Source: Bifidobacterium tissieri (GTDB taxonomy: Bacteria; Actinomycetota; Actinomycetes; Actinomycetales; Bifidobacteriaceae). From it: a stretch of 64,000 nucleotides of DNA. The DNA lies in the NCBI RefSeq assembly GCF_002259645.1, contig NZ_MWWV01000006.1:1-64000 (forward strand), read 5' to 3'. Positions 1 through 7,814 of the stretch are shown piece after piece. Within the stretch, counting starts at the first letter, position 1. Every line of letters starts with the position of its first letter. The notes below the pieces were generated by a model, which saw nothing but the letters and a program-made list of their open reading frames with translations, ran no database searches and was not told the DNA's origin. The translations under genes were made by a program, and so were the position numbers.

Positions 1-328
1 GTTCGCCGGGCGCGAGCTCGTCAATCCACGAGGCCAGCAGCGTCTTGCTCGGATACCCCATTTGGCGGATCGTACGGCTCGCTCGCCGCCCGTGCGTCAG
101 GTAATGGTCCACCGCGGCCCGCCTCTGCTCCAACGTGTAGCGCGAATACCGCTCGCCACGCGTCGAGGGTATTCCCGTCCTCTGTTCCTCGAGCCAGTCC
201 CGATGCCACATACGCAACGCCTCACGACTGGGATACCCCAACTCCCGGATCGCGTCCGCCGCGCAGCACTCATACCTCACATACAACTCCACCGCACGCC
301 GACGCTGCTCCCTCGTATACCTCGCCAT
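1..328 (-). CDS. IS3-family transposase OrfA (helix-turn-helix), partial
   Basis: About 109 residues are visible from ATG 328 to the window edge with no stop. The start has a strong ribosome site (GGGAGGAG) 5 nt upstream. The protein carries two similar HTH modules of about 40 residues, starting YTREQRRRAVELY and YTLEQRRAAVDHY and each followed by a GYPS turn. This is the tandem HTH layout of OrfA proteins from IS3-family (IS150-like) elements, which bind the IS ends and are fused by frameshifting to a DDE OrfB. OrfB is not in the window. The frame is clean as far as seen, so activity cannot be judged. Confidence 0.7.
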   Translation of the reverse strand, partial: MARYTREQRRRAVELYVRYECCAADAIRELGYPSREALRMWHRDWLEEQRTGIPSTRGERYSRYTLEQRRAAVDHYLTHGRRASRTIRQMGYPSKTLLASWIDELAPGE

Positions 329-374
329 GATGACTCCTCCCGGATCACAGTCCAAGAAAACGTCACCACCTCGA
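1..374 (-). mobile_element. Partial IS3-type insertion sequence (orfA end)
   Basis: The window edge cuts an insertion sequence. What is visible is the 5' part of a transposase orfA (ATG at 328) plus about 45 bp of leader. The outer boundary is inferred from where the interrupted Panacea-like reading frame (363-440, minus) stops matching its family, just after its MTTMK residues, so the IS end lies at roughly 366-376. Reading inward on the minus strand the end begins with TGGTGACG-like sequence. The other end and any target duplication lie outside the window. Family assignment rests on the repeated helix-turn-helix layout of the encoded protein. Confidence 0.6.
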
Positions 375-440
375 TTTCATAGTGGTCATCGGCCCATATT
401 CGCTAAGAATGTAGGCGGCTACGTCCACGATTCCTGCCAT
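363..440 (-). pseudogene. Panacea-domain (DUF4065, SocA-like) antitoxin-like gene, 5' fragment cut by IS
   Basis: From ATG 440 the minus strand encodes MAGIVDVAAYILSEYG followed by PMTTMK. This is the typical beginning of Panacea/DUF4065 proteins, which normally continue LQKLVYYSQAW. Here the frame instead reads SRW and stops, because the IS end joins at about 374. A very strong ribosome site (AAAGGAGG) sits 6 nt upstream, so this was a real start. Panacea proteins (PanA) are known antitoxins paired with varied toxins, including toxic small alarmone synthetases. The rest of the gene, if still present, would lie left of the window. Only 22 matching residues support the call. Confidence 0.6.
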
Positions 441-474
441 GATTATCCTCCTTTCCGGGGTTATATTGTAGAAC

Positions 475-1552
475 ATGAGTTCAGACAACGTCGTGCCTTT
501 CATCAGCCGAAGCCGTGCCAATGCTGCTGGCAAGATCCTTCGTGCCGATCAGGGGCAGGACGGTGCGGAGTATGTTCAGGCTAGAGAAATCGCTCAGCGG
601 TGGCGAGCCCAGCATATCGATCCGACTCAGCAATGCTTCAAACAGGTGTTGGAATGTTCAAAGCGGATACCGCAATCCGTGGCGACTTACCGACTGAAGC
701 GTATGATTTCCATCATTCGTAAGCTTCAGCGTCCGAATGCCCATTTCAAACTCGGCGAGCTTGACGATATTGGCGGATGCCGGCTGATCGTGGAAACGAA
801 CGAAGAAGTCAATGAAGCTGCCGACTGGCTTATTTCGCGATTGTCGTTAAAGAATGGATCGGGCGACAAGGATTACATTGCTCATCCGCAACGTAGTGGA
901 TATCGTTCCCGGCATCTCCTCTGCAAGGCCGAAGCCGGTTCCGCTTCGTATCATGTGGAAGTGCAGATTCGTGTACGAGACTGCAGCATTATTGGTCCAC
1001 GGCAGTGGAGACGGTTGGGGAGATTTACGGAACCGAGTACAAAAGTCCCACGGTAAGTGCTGCGGCGCAAGGCGCTGATAAGGAACGGCTAATACTTTTC
1101 AAGATAGTCTCCAGCCTGTTCGCGTTGGAGGAACACACTCCGCAGATACCGGATTTTGAGGGTGATCAGGCATCGTTGGTTCGTCAGCTCAAGGAGCTTT
1201 CCTGTACTGACAGGTTGCTGACCGATCTAGAAGCGTCTGTTGACAGTGTTTTCAGCGCGGACGTGCCAAAAAACACTGGTGAATTGTTCCTCATGAAGTT
1301 TTCCCGAGAGAACCAGTACCTTGATGTCGATGCGTTTCCTATGAGTGAATTAAGCGAAGCGCTTCGACAATATGACGGCATGGAATGTTCCATGAACGAT
1401 GCCCTTGGAACAGGAGAATATCCTGCAATTGATGTCGTTACGACAATATCGTATTGGCATATGCCCATGATGCTGAGCAGCTTGCCGTTGCGTATCCGAA
1501 CTATTCGACGAATGTGCAGCACTTTCTCGAAAAAGTGGAATCGTATCTGTAA
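475..1552 (+). pseudogene. RelA/SpoT-domain (p)ppGpp synthetase-like protein, frameshifted twice
   Basis: Three consecutive frames together make one protein of about 355 residues. Frame 1 (475 to about 978) has the synthetase-type motifs YRLKRMISIIRKL, LDDIGGCRLI, SGYRSRHLL and VEVQIR. Frame 2 (from CTG 981) continues LQHYWSTAVETVGEIYGTEYKSP, split here as LQHYWSTAVETVG and EIYGTEYKSP, exactly where the family continues. A second change near 1440 leads to a third frame ending NVQHFLEKVESYL at TAA 1550-1552. The changes are either mutations or base-calling errors. A TATATT box at 462-467 lies 7 nt before the ATG, fitting a leaderless start. Base composition is less GC-rich than the neighbours, suggesting transfer. 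It is divergent from the broken Panacea gene. Confidence 0.75.
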
Positions 1553-1750
1553 CCGCTGGCAGGCGGGTTCTTTCCATTACGCCCCTACACACGCGACGAA
1601 TCCTCCAAAAACGTGCACAGATGCCTGTTCGAGGGGTGGGTGCGAGAGAGTAGAACCAGACGTGCCGACCTCCGGTCATCGGAGGCGCGCGCTGCATGTG
1701 TCGTCGTGCGCCCATGCCTCCGACATGCGTCTTCGGACTGGGCGTATAGA

Positions 1751-3508
1751 ATGCGTGTCGTGCTGAAACGTCGGAAAACACGAGTGCCGCAGCCCGGTGA
1801 ATGGGGCTGGGTCAAACGCATGAAGGTCAGCGTGCCCATCTTCATCATCCTGATGGGCATACTGATCTTCGTGTCCCATGCCACCACCGTGCCGTGGAAC
1901 AACAATCCCATCGATCAGAGCGTCGACACGCTGGCATCCGACACCGCCGTCACGTTCAACAATCCCGGGGAAGCATTGCCGGCGCTGGACACCTACAAGG
2001 TGGCGACAAAGGACGCGTGGATCGATCTCAAACGGCCGTCCACGGGGGAGACGCAGCGCGCCCACGTACTGATCCGCTATCCGCAGAACGCGGGCGGCAC
2101 GGACGAAGACAATACCAACGCCACTAACAAACTGCCCGGCGTGGTGTTCATGCATGGCGCCGGCTATGGCACCGCCGACAATTCGTTCGGCGACGTGGCC
2201 GAGGATCTGAGCTCGGCCGGATTCGTCACCGCCACCGTGGACAAGCCGGTCTGGTCCACCAACGACATCACCCGCGACTACCCGGGATCCGCGCACGCCT
2301 ACGGTCAGGTGGTGGACTATCTGCGATCCATGGACATGGTCGATCCTCACAAGGTCGGCCTGTACGCCACGTCGGAAAGCACGTGGATATCGCCGTATCT
2401 GGTCCGTGACGACGGCGACATCGCCTTCCAGATCCTGCTGTCGCCCATGGTGCAGACGCCTCGTCATGCGCTGGGATTCTTCGTGGCGCAGGATTTCGCC
2501 ATCGTGGGCGCCAACCCGGGATATCAATCCATCGTGAGGCGTGTGTTCAGCGCCGATACCGCGCAGTTTGGCCTGACGAATCTTGATTTCAATCCCATGA
2601 TCGCCGAAGGCTACGCCATCCCCACATTCGTGGCCTACGGGTCCAAGGATGTGATGACCGCCCAGGTGGACGGTGTGCGCGACATCGAGCTCATGGCGCA
2701 TCGGAGCGGCAACTGGAACGTGACCGTTCGCAACTATCCCGTGGCCAACCATGTGATGCGTCTCGGCGACGAGGCGGAGGAGGGCACTCCGCTGGTGGAT
2801 CGGTACGAACGCGACATGGTCGACTGGGCGGTGGGCACGTCGCGCGGCCTTCAGGAGACATCGGCGTCCATCGCCGGAACCACCATCTATCAGTCCATCG
2901 CCGTGCCCACCAACCTGTATGGGCATCCGAAACTCACCGTCTACGGCGTGGGCGTGCATGTGGCCGCGGTGGTCACGTTGCTCATCGCGTTCGTGCTGGC
3001 GCTTATCGCTCTGGAACGCAAAATCCGCTATATGATCCGTGGTCAGGGGCCGGCGCTCGGATTCGTGCGCGGATACCAGCGCGTGCTCATCACCATATCC
3101 GCCACCACACTGGCGACGCTGCTGTTGTTCTTCGCCGGCATCGGCCAGATCGTCTGGCGTGTCGTCACGCTCATCTGGGGAGCCGCGCCCGAATCGCCAG
3201 GCATGATCTACTGGAGCTGGTACGCGATTCAGGTGGTCTGCGTACTGGTCGTCTGGGCATGGTCGCGCGTGTTCTGCCAGCTGTTGGAGACCGCCTCGCA
3301 AAAGGGTCTGCTGCGGACTCCCGACGAATGGCGTGCCGACTTCGAGATCAAACGACTCACCGGCAAACCCGTGCTGCGCATCCGCGGCGTCCATACCGGC
3401 CCGGTCGTCGCCTCCACCAGACTCGGCGTGACGCTGTTCGTCGCCACCACGCTCGCCATGTTCTGCGTGCTGCTCGTGTTCGCCTTCTGGGGACTGTTCG
3501 TCTACTAG
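1751..3508 (+). CDS. Membrane-anchored alpha/beta hydrolase with C-terminal multi-TM domain
   Basis: About 585 residues. An N-terminal membrane segment (IFIILMGILIFV, about residues 28-39) is followed by an extracytoplasmic alpha/beta-hydrolase-like domain with an oxyanion-loop type HGAGYG, a nucleophile-elbow-like YATSES and a late NHVMR histidine region. Four more hydrophobic segments fill the last 200 residues. Substrate is not predictable. The start is uncertain: the frame is open from 1613, ATG 1751 and ATG 1820 (MKVSVP) are candidates, and neither has a good ribosome site. It lies just upstream of recO (37 nt gap). The elbow is not a canonical GxSxG, so catalytic activity is inferred from overall fold features only. 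Nothing recognisable is present in 1553-1750. Confidence 0.6.
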   Translation: MRVVLKRRKTRVPQPGEWGWVKRMKVSVPIFIILMGILIFVSHATTVPWNNNPIDQSVDTLASDTAVTFNNPGEALPALDTYKVATKDAWIDLKRPSTGETQRAHVLIRYPQNAGGTDEDNTNATNKLPGVVFMHGAGYGTADNSFGDVAEDLSSAGFVTATVDKPVWSTNDITRDYPGSAHAYGQVVDYLRSMDMVDPHKVGLYATSESTWISPYLVRDDGDIAFQILLSPMVQTPRHALGFFVAQDFAIVGANPGYQSIVRRVFSADTAQFGLTNLDFNPMIAEGYAIPTFVAYGSKDVMTAQVDGVRDIELMAHRSGNWNVTVRNYPVANHVMRLGDEAEEGTPLVDRYERDMVDWAVGTSRGLQETSASIAGTTIYQSIAVPTNLYGHPKLTVYGVGVHVAAVVTLLIAFVLALIALERKIRYMIRGQGPALGFVRGYQRVLITISATTLATLLLFFAGIGQIVWRVVTLIWGAAPESPGMIYWSWYAIQVVCVLVVWAWSRVFCQLLETASQKGLLRTPDEWRADFEIKRLTGKPVLRIRGVHTGPVVASTRLGVTLFVATTLAMFCVLLVFAFWGLFVY

Positions 3509-3545
3509 ATTTTTCGTCTACTAGGTTTACTGGACGGGAGAGCTG

Positions 3546-4316
3546 ATGCCACTGTATAAGGACGAGGGACTCGTGCTGCGCACCGTGAAACTCGGCGAAG
3601 CGGACCGGATCATCACGATCCTCACCCGCGATCATGGCAAGATCCGGGCCGTGGCCAAGGGGGTGCGCCGGCTGAAGTCACGGTTCGGCGCACGACTCGA
3701 ACCGTTCATGCGCGCCTCGCTGCTCATCGCCACGGGACGGTCGCTTGATGTGGTCTCGCAGGCGTCCACGTTGGGTGCGTACGCCGACGGCATCGTATGC
3801 GACTACGACGCCTATCTCAATGCCAGTGTGATCGTCGAAACCGCCGACCGTATTTTCAGTGCGCTCGAGGAGCCGTCTCCGCAGCAGTATCGTTTAGCCG
3901 TCGGTGCCATATCGGCGTTGTCGCGGCATTTGCACAGTCCGCGCGACATCAGCGAGTCCTATGTCCTGCGAGCGCTTGCGCTTGCCGGATGGCGTCCGCG
4001 ACTCGACGCATGCGTGGTGTGCGGCGAGCACCGCAGTCCCGTGGCGTTCTCCATTCCCGCCGGTGGGGTGATGTGCGCCATGGATCGCACCCCCGAGGCG
4101 TACCGCGTGGGGGAGAGGGGCGTGACGAGACTGCGCGCGCTGCTCGCCGGCGACTGGAATGCACTCGATGCGCGAACGGATTCATCCGCTGCGTCCGCGG
4201 ACGTCAATGCCGTCGACGCGCATGATGGCGATGATCAGGTGGCGGAACTGGTGGAAAAATGGGCCGAATACTATCTGGAACGGCCGATTCGTTCCGCTCG
4301 CTTGCTACATTCGTAA
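3546..4316 (+). CDS. recO: DNA repair protein RecO
   Basis: 256 residues. RecO acts with RecR (and RecF) to load RecA on SSB-coated gaps. The N-terminal OB-fold begins YKDEGLVLRTVKLGEADRI, a hallmark of the family. The middle is helical, and a CVVCG pair with a later GGVMC is what is left of the zinc-binding region. The C-terminal half contains an acidic Asp/Ala-rich insertion before WAEYYLERPIRSARLL. Its stop is 2 nt before the uppS ATG, so the two are probably cotranscribed, an arrangement common in actinobacteria. Confidence 0.9.
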   Translation: MPLYKDEGLVLRTVKLGEADRIITILTRDHGKIRAVAKGVRRLKSRFGARLEPFMRASLLIATGRSLDVVSQASTLGAYADGIVCDYDAYLNASVIVETADRIFSALEEPSPQQYRLAVGAISALSRHLHSPRDISESYVLRALALAGWRPRLDACVVCGEHRSPVAFSIPAGGVMCAMDRTPEAYRVGERGVTRLRALLAGDWNALDARTDSSAASADVNAVDAHDGDDQVAELVEKWAEYYLERPIRSARLLHS

Positions 4317-4318
4317 TC

Positions 4319-5110
4319 ATGGCTTTTGAAAACGTCGATTACACGTCGCTCTCCATTCCCGCGGCACCGTTCTCCGATCCTTCGATCATCCCCGATTTTC
4401 CCAAGAACAAGGTCCCCCGTCACGTCGGCGTCATCATGGATGGCAATGGACGTTGGGCGCAGCAGCGCGGACTGATCCGCACCAACGGGCATCAGGCCGC
4501 CGAACCCGTGGTCTTCGACACCATCGCCGGTGCCATCGAAGCCGGTGTGCGCTATCTGAGCCTGTACACGTTCTCCACGGAGAACTGGAAGCGCTCGCCG
4601 CAGGAGGTGCGGTTCCTGATGGGTTTCTCCCGTGAGATCATTCACCGCCGTGTGGCGCAGATGGATGATTGGGGGGTGCGTGTGCGTTGGTCCGGTCGCC
4701 GTCCGAAGCTGTGGAAGTCGGTGATCGACGAGCTTGAGGTGGCCATGGAGCGCACCAAGAACAACAAGACCATCGATGTGGTGTTCTGCATCAATTACGG
4801 CGGTCGTGCCGAGATCGCCGATGCCTGCGCCGCCATTGCCCGTGAGGTGCGTGATGGTCGTATTTCCGGTGATCGTGTGACGGAGAAGATGATCGCCCAG
4901 CATCTGTACAATCCCGACATTCCCGACTGCGATCTGGTGATCCGCACGTCCGGCGAGCAGCGCACGAGTAATTTCCTGCCGTGGGAGGCCGCCTACGCCG
5001 AGCTTGATTTCGTGCCCGAGCTGTTCCCCGACTGCGGCCGCGAGGTGCTGTGGCGTTCGATCGACCACTACATTCACCGTGACCGTCGTTTCGGCGGCGT
5101 GAAGCGCTGA
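4319..5110 (+). CDS. uppS: Isoprenyl (undecaprenyl/decaprenyl) diphosphate synthase
   Basis: 263 residues. This cis-prenyltransferase makes the C50-C55 lipid carrier used for peptidoglycan and wall polymers. Visible family motifs are HVGVIMDGNGRWA with the catalytic Asp at about residue 41, the YTFSTENWKRS loop, and the C-terminal DLVIRTSGEQRTSNFLPW and AYAEL signature. ATG 4319 is chosen because it follows the recO stop directly and fits the conserved length; the frame is open further upstream inside recO. A hairpin follows at 5146-5195. Confidence 0.92.
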   Translation: MAFENVDYTSLSIPAAPFSDPSIIPDFPKNKVPRHVGVIMDGNGRWAQQRGLIRTNGHQAAEPVVFDTIAGAIEAGVRYLSLYTFSTENWKRSPQEVRFLMGFSREIIHRRVAQMDDWGVRVRWSGRRPKLWKSVIDELEVAMERTKNNKTIDVVFCINYGGRAEIADACAAIAREVRDGRISGDRVTEKMIAQHLYNPDIPDCDLVIRTSGEQRTSNFLPWEAAYAELDFVPELFPDCGREVLWRSIDHYIHRDRRFGGVKR

Positions 5111-5145
5111 CTCAGTCCGCGCTGACCGGGTCGGCGTGAAACGAG

Positions 5146-5195
5146 ACTGGGTGACCGGATTTCAAAGGAGAGTCGGCCACCCAGTTTGATTGTTC
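5146..5195 (+). terminator. Intergenic hairpin, likely terminator between convergent genes
   Basis: Arms ACTGGGTGaCCG (5146-5157) and CGGcCACCCAGT (5174-5185) pair with one mismatch around a 16-nt loop, followed by TTTGATTGTT. It separates uppS from the convergent DUF1963 gene. Confidence 0.55.
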
Positions 5196-5199
5196 GGGC

Positions 5200-6150
5200 C
5201 TACATGCAGTCCCAGTGGAAGAGCACCTGGGAGAAATCAAGACGACGAAGCTGATCAGGGCGAATGAAGAAGTTCGCCACACCGGAGTCGGCGAACATCA
5301 CGTCGTCGATCGAATCGATCTGCAGCAGCAATGTGTCGGCACCATGCCATGGGCCATTGGGACGGGGATCCCATTGCGTGAACAACGGATATCCGCCGAT
5401 CTGATGACCACCGTATGCGAGCATATCGTTGATCGTGTCGAGGATCTCGCCCTCGTGCGTGCGATAGAAGTCACGATCTCGGTCGTTCATCGTGCTGAGG
5501 CAGCGTTGCAGCGCGCCGTCGAAACGATAATCCGTCGTGTTGATCACTTTCGCGGTGAGCGTCGGGACCAGTTTCATTGCGTAGTTCTTGTCGGGCAGCG
5601 GCAGATCGGTGTCGGCCCTCCAGGATGGATGGGCCACGTGGGTCGGCGGGACGGTGTCCGGCACGGTGGGGATGTACCGGATCCGCCATTTCTTCTGCGA
5701 CTGCGGGTGGTCGAGGTTCATGCCGTACAGCGGATCGTCACCGGCGATGAAGAACTGAAGCAGCCCGTGCTCGGGAAAATCCGGAAGGTGGGGCAGTTCG
5801 TCGAAGTTGAGTTGTGCGAGCAGATACAGCGGCTTGCCGGTCTCGTGGTTGCGCGGCGGGCGCATGCCCGACGGAACGTAGAATTCGCCGCCGATCTTGG
5901 TGTCGAGGACATTCGGTGGCGTATCGGACGCGTCGAGCTCGATCATGGGCGCGTCGGTTGAGTGTCTGAGCATGGAAACGATCATCTGCGCCACGTAATC
6001 ACTCAGTTGCGGTATGAGTGAGGTGTCGGCATAGGCTTCATCCCGTTGGATGCCGGTGACGGATGCATCGATGGGGTTTTGAATTCCGTGGGCCAGCCCT
6101 TCCTGCTCCGCCGAGGGCTTTTTGCCGAATAACCTGTCCAACAGACTCAT
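5200..6150 (-). CDS. DUF1963 (YwqG-like) family protein
   Basis: 316 residues, cytoplasmic, no signal peptide or membrane segment. The order KIGGEFYVP, PLYLLAQLNFDELP, GLLQFFI, a middle region, GYPLFTQWDPR, TLLLQIDS and a late VANFFI with FSQVLFHWDCM at the very end matches the DUF1963/YwqG family, whose biochemical role is unknown. The family normally begins near the KIGG motif; here an extra 90 residues precede it. The ATG at 6150 is preceded by AAGGAG-like sequence (read on the minus strand just beyond the start). It is transcribed alone, convergent with uppS and divergent from nadA. Confidence 0.75.
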   Translation of the reverse strand: MSLLDRLFGKKPSAEQEGLAHGIQNPIDASVTGIQRDEAYADTSLIPQLSDYVAQMIVSMLRHSTDAPMIELDASDTPPNVLDTKIGGEFYVPSGMRPPRNHETGKPLYLLAQLNFDELPHLPDFPEHGLLQFFIAGDDPLYGMNLDHPQSQKKWRIRYIPTVPDTVPPTHVAHPSWRADTDLPLPDKNYAMKLVPTLTAKVINTTDYRFDGALQRCLSTMNDRDRDFYRTHEGEILDTINDMLAYGGHQIGGYPLFTQWDPRPNGPWHGADTLLLQIDSIDDVMFADSGVANFFIRPDQLRRLDFSQVLFHWDCM

Positions 6151-6258
6151 GGCACTCCTTATTCGAGATGATGATACAGGCGTTACTCAGAGTAATCGAC
6201 TCACGTTGATTTCGTTTATCCGAATGGTGAAGAAGCCGTGTCGGGTGACGCGCCGCAT

Positions 6259-6299
6259 CACATATAGTCATTGTGACTATATGTGGTATGCTCTTATCT
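6259..6299 (+). promoter_or_regulatory. Perfect palindromic operator overlapping the nadA promoter
   Basis: CACATATAGTCA (6259-6270), a TTG spacer, and TGACTATATGTG (6274-6285) form a perfect 27-bp inverted repeat. A plausible promoter overlaps it: -35 TTGTGA (6271-6276), 17-nt spacer, -10 TTATCT (6294-6299). This is the layout of a repressor operator for the NAD operon. The regulator is not encoded nearby; NrtR-type proteins control such operons in many actinobacteria, but the link is inference. Confidence 0.65.
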
Positions 6300-6396
6300 G
6301 ATTTCGCGCGGGCGATGATTCGGACATGCCTTGGAACACGTCCGACGACCCGCGTCGACCACAGACGTGACTGAAGGAATAAGGAAGGAGCCAACC

Positions 6397-7665
6397 ATGA
6401 GCGTGGCTTCCGTCAATGACATCATCGAACGACTCGGCGCGACCAGCACCTGCGACGCCGGACTGACCAAGGATCCATGGGCATTCGACACCACACGGCC
6501 CTCCTACGGACCCGGCGCATCCGCCCTCGACATGATCCCGAGGAACGCCCCCCGTCAGCAGCCGCTGCCGGAGGAATACCGCGACGCCTCCGACGATGAA
6601 CTGCAGCAGCGCATCCGCGACGCCAAGGCGCGCCTCGGATCCAAGCTGCTGATCCTCGGCCACTTCTACCAGCGCGATGAGATCATCGTGCACGCCGACT
6701 ACGTGGGAGACTCCTTCCAGCTGGCCAAGAACGCCACCCAGTGTCCGGATGCCGAACACATCGTCTTCTGCGGCGTCCACTTCATGGCCGAAACCGCCGA
6801 CATCCTGTCCAAGCCCGAACAGAGCGTGACCCTGCCGAACCTGTCCGCCGGCTGTTCCATGGCCGACATGGCCGACATCGATCAGGTGGAGGACTGCTGG
6901 CAGCAGCTCGGCGAGATCTGCGGCACCAAGCCGGACGCCGACGGACTGCAGCAGATCATCCCCGTGACCTACATGAACTCCGCGGCCTCGCTCAAGGCCT
7001 TCTGCGGACGCAACGGCGGCATCGTCTGCACATCATCGAACGCACGAGCCGTACTCGAATGGGCCTTCGCCCGCGGCAAGCGCGTCCTGTTCTTCCCCGA
7101 CCAGCATCTCGGCCGCAACACCGCCCGTGCCATGGGCATCCCGCTGAGCCAGATGCCGCTGTGGGACCCGTACAAGCCGCAGGGCGGCGCCAGCGACCCC
7201 GCCGACTACGCCAAGGCCAAGATGATCCTGTGGAAGGGCTTCTGCTCGGTGCACCAGCGCTTCACCGTGGACCAGATCGAACGCGCCCGCAAGGCGTACC
7301 CGGGCGTGAAGGTGATCGTGCACCCCGAATGTTCCATGCAGGTCGTCGACGCCGCCGACGGCACCGGCTCCACCGCCTACATCGTCAAGGAGATCGCCAA
7401 CGCCCCCGCCGGATCCGTCATCGCCGTGGGCACCGAGATCAACCTTGTGAACCGACTGGCCGCGCAGTATCCGGACAAGACCGTGTTCTGCCTCGACCCG
7501 GTGGTCTGCCCGTGCTCCACGATGTACCGCATCCACCCCGCATACCTCGCCTGGGCTCTGGAGAACATCGAACAAGGCAACATCGTCAACCGCATCACCG
7601 TGGATGACGACACCGCCCGCGAAGCCAAGGTCGCGCTCGAGCGCATGCTGCGCGTCCATCCGTGA
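6397..7665 (+). CDS. nadA: Quinolinate synthase NadA
   Basis: 422 residues. NadA condenses iminoaspartate with dihydroxyacetone phosphate to quinolinate, using a [4Fe-4S] cluster. Visible motifs include LILGHFYQRDEI, FCGVHFMAETADIL, NLSAGCSMADM, HPECSMQVVD and LDPVVCPCSTMYRI; the cysteines in FCG, HPEC and VCPC are the expected cluster ligands. ATG 6397 follows a strong AAGGAAGGAG site; the frame is open 22 codons upstream but lacks a comparable site. First gene of nadA-nadB-nadC-cysteine desulfurase, downstream of the palindromic operator. Confidence 0.95.
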   Translation: MSVASVNDIIERLGATSTCDAGLTKDPWAFDTTRPSYGPGASALDMIPRNAPRQQPLPEEYRDASDDELQQRIRDAKARLGSKLLILGHFYQRDEIIVHADYVGDSFQLAKNATQCPDAEHIVFCGVHFMAETADILSKPEQSVTLPNLSAGCSMADMADIDQVEDCWQQLGEICGTKPDADGLQQIIPVTYMNSAASLKAFCGRNGGIVCTSSNARAVLEWAFARGKRVLFFPDQHLGRNTARAMGIPLSQMPLWDPYKPQGGASDPADYAKAKMILWKGFCSVHQRFTVDQIERARKAYPGVKVIVHPECSMQVVDAADGTGSTAYIVKEIANAPAGSVIAVGTEINLVNRLAAQYPDKTVFCLDPVVCPCSTMYRIHPAYLAWALENIEQGNIVNRITVDDDTAREAKVALERMLRVHP

Positions 7666-7814
7666 ACCGCCCGTGAACCGTGTCCGCGAATCCACGGACG
7701 GCAAACAGATGCCGCTGGCAGCAGACAACTGGCAGCAAGCAGCAAGCAACAAGGCGACGTCATTCCAGACCGTCGCAAGCACCCGCCGATGGCGGGCCAA
7801 AGGGAAGTGAAACC

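Noticed and set aside
1676-3394. 572-residue open frame on the minus strand
   Set aside because: Antisense shadow of the hydrolase gene; His/Arg/Gly-rich translation typical of high-GC reverse frames, no ribosome site.
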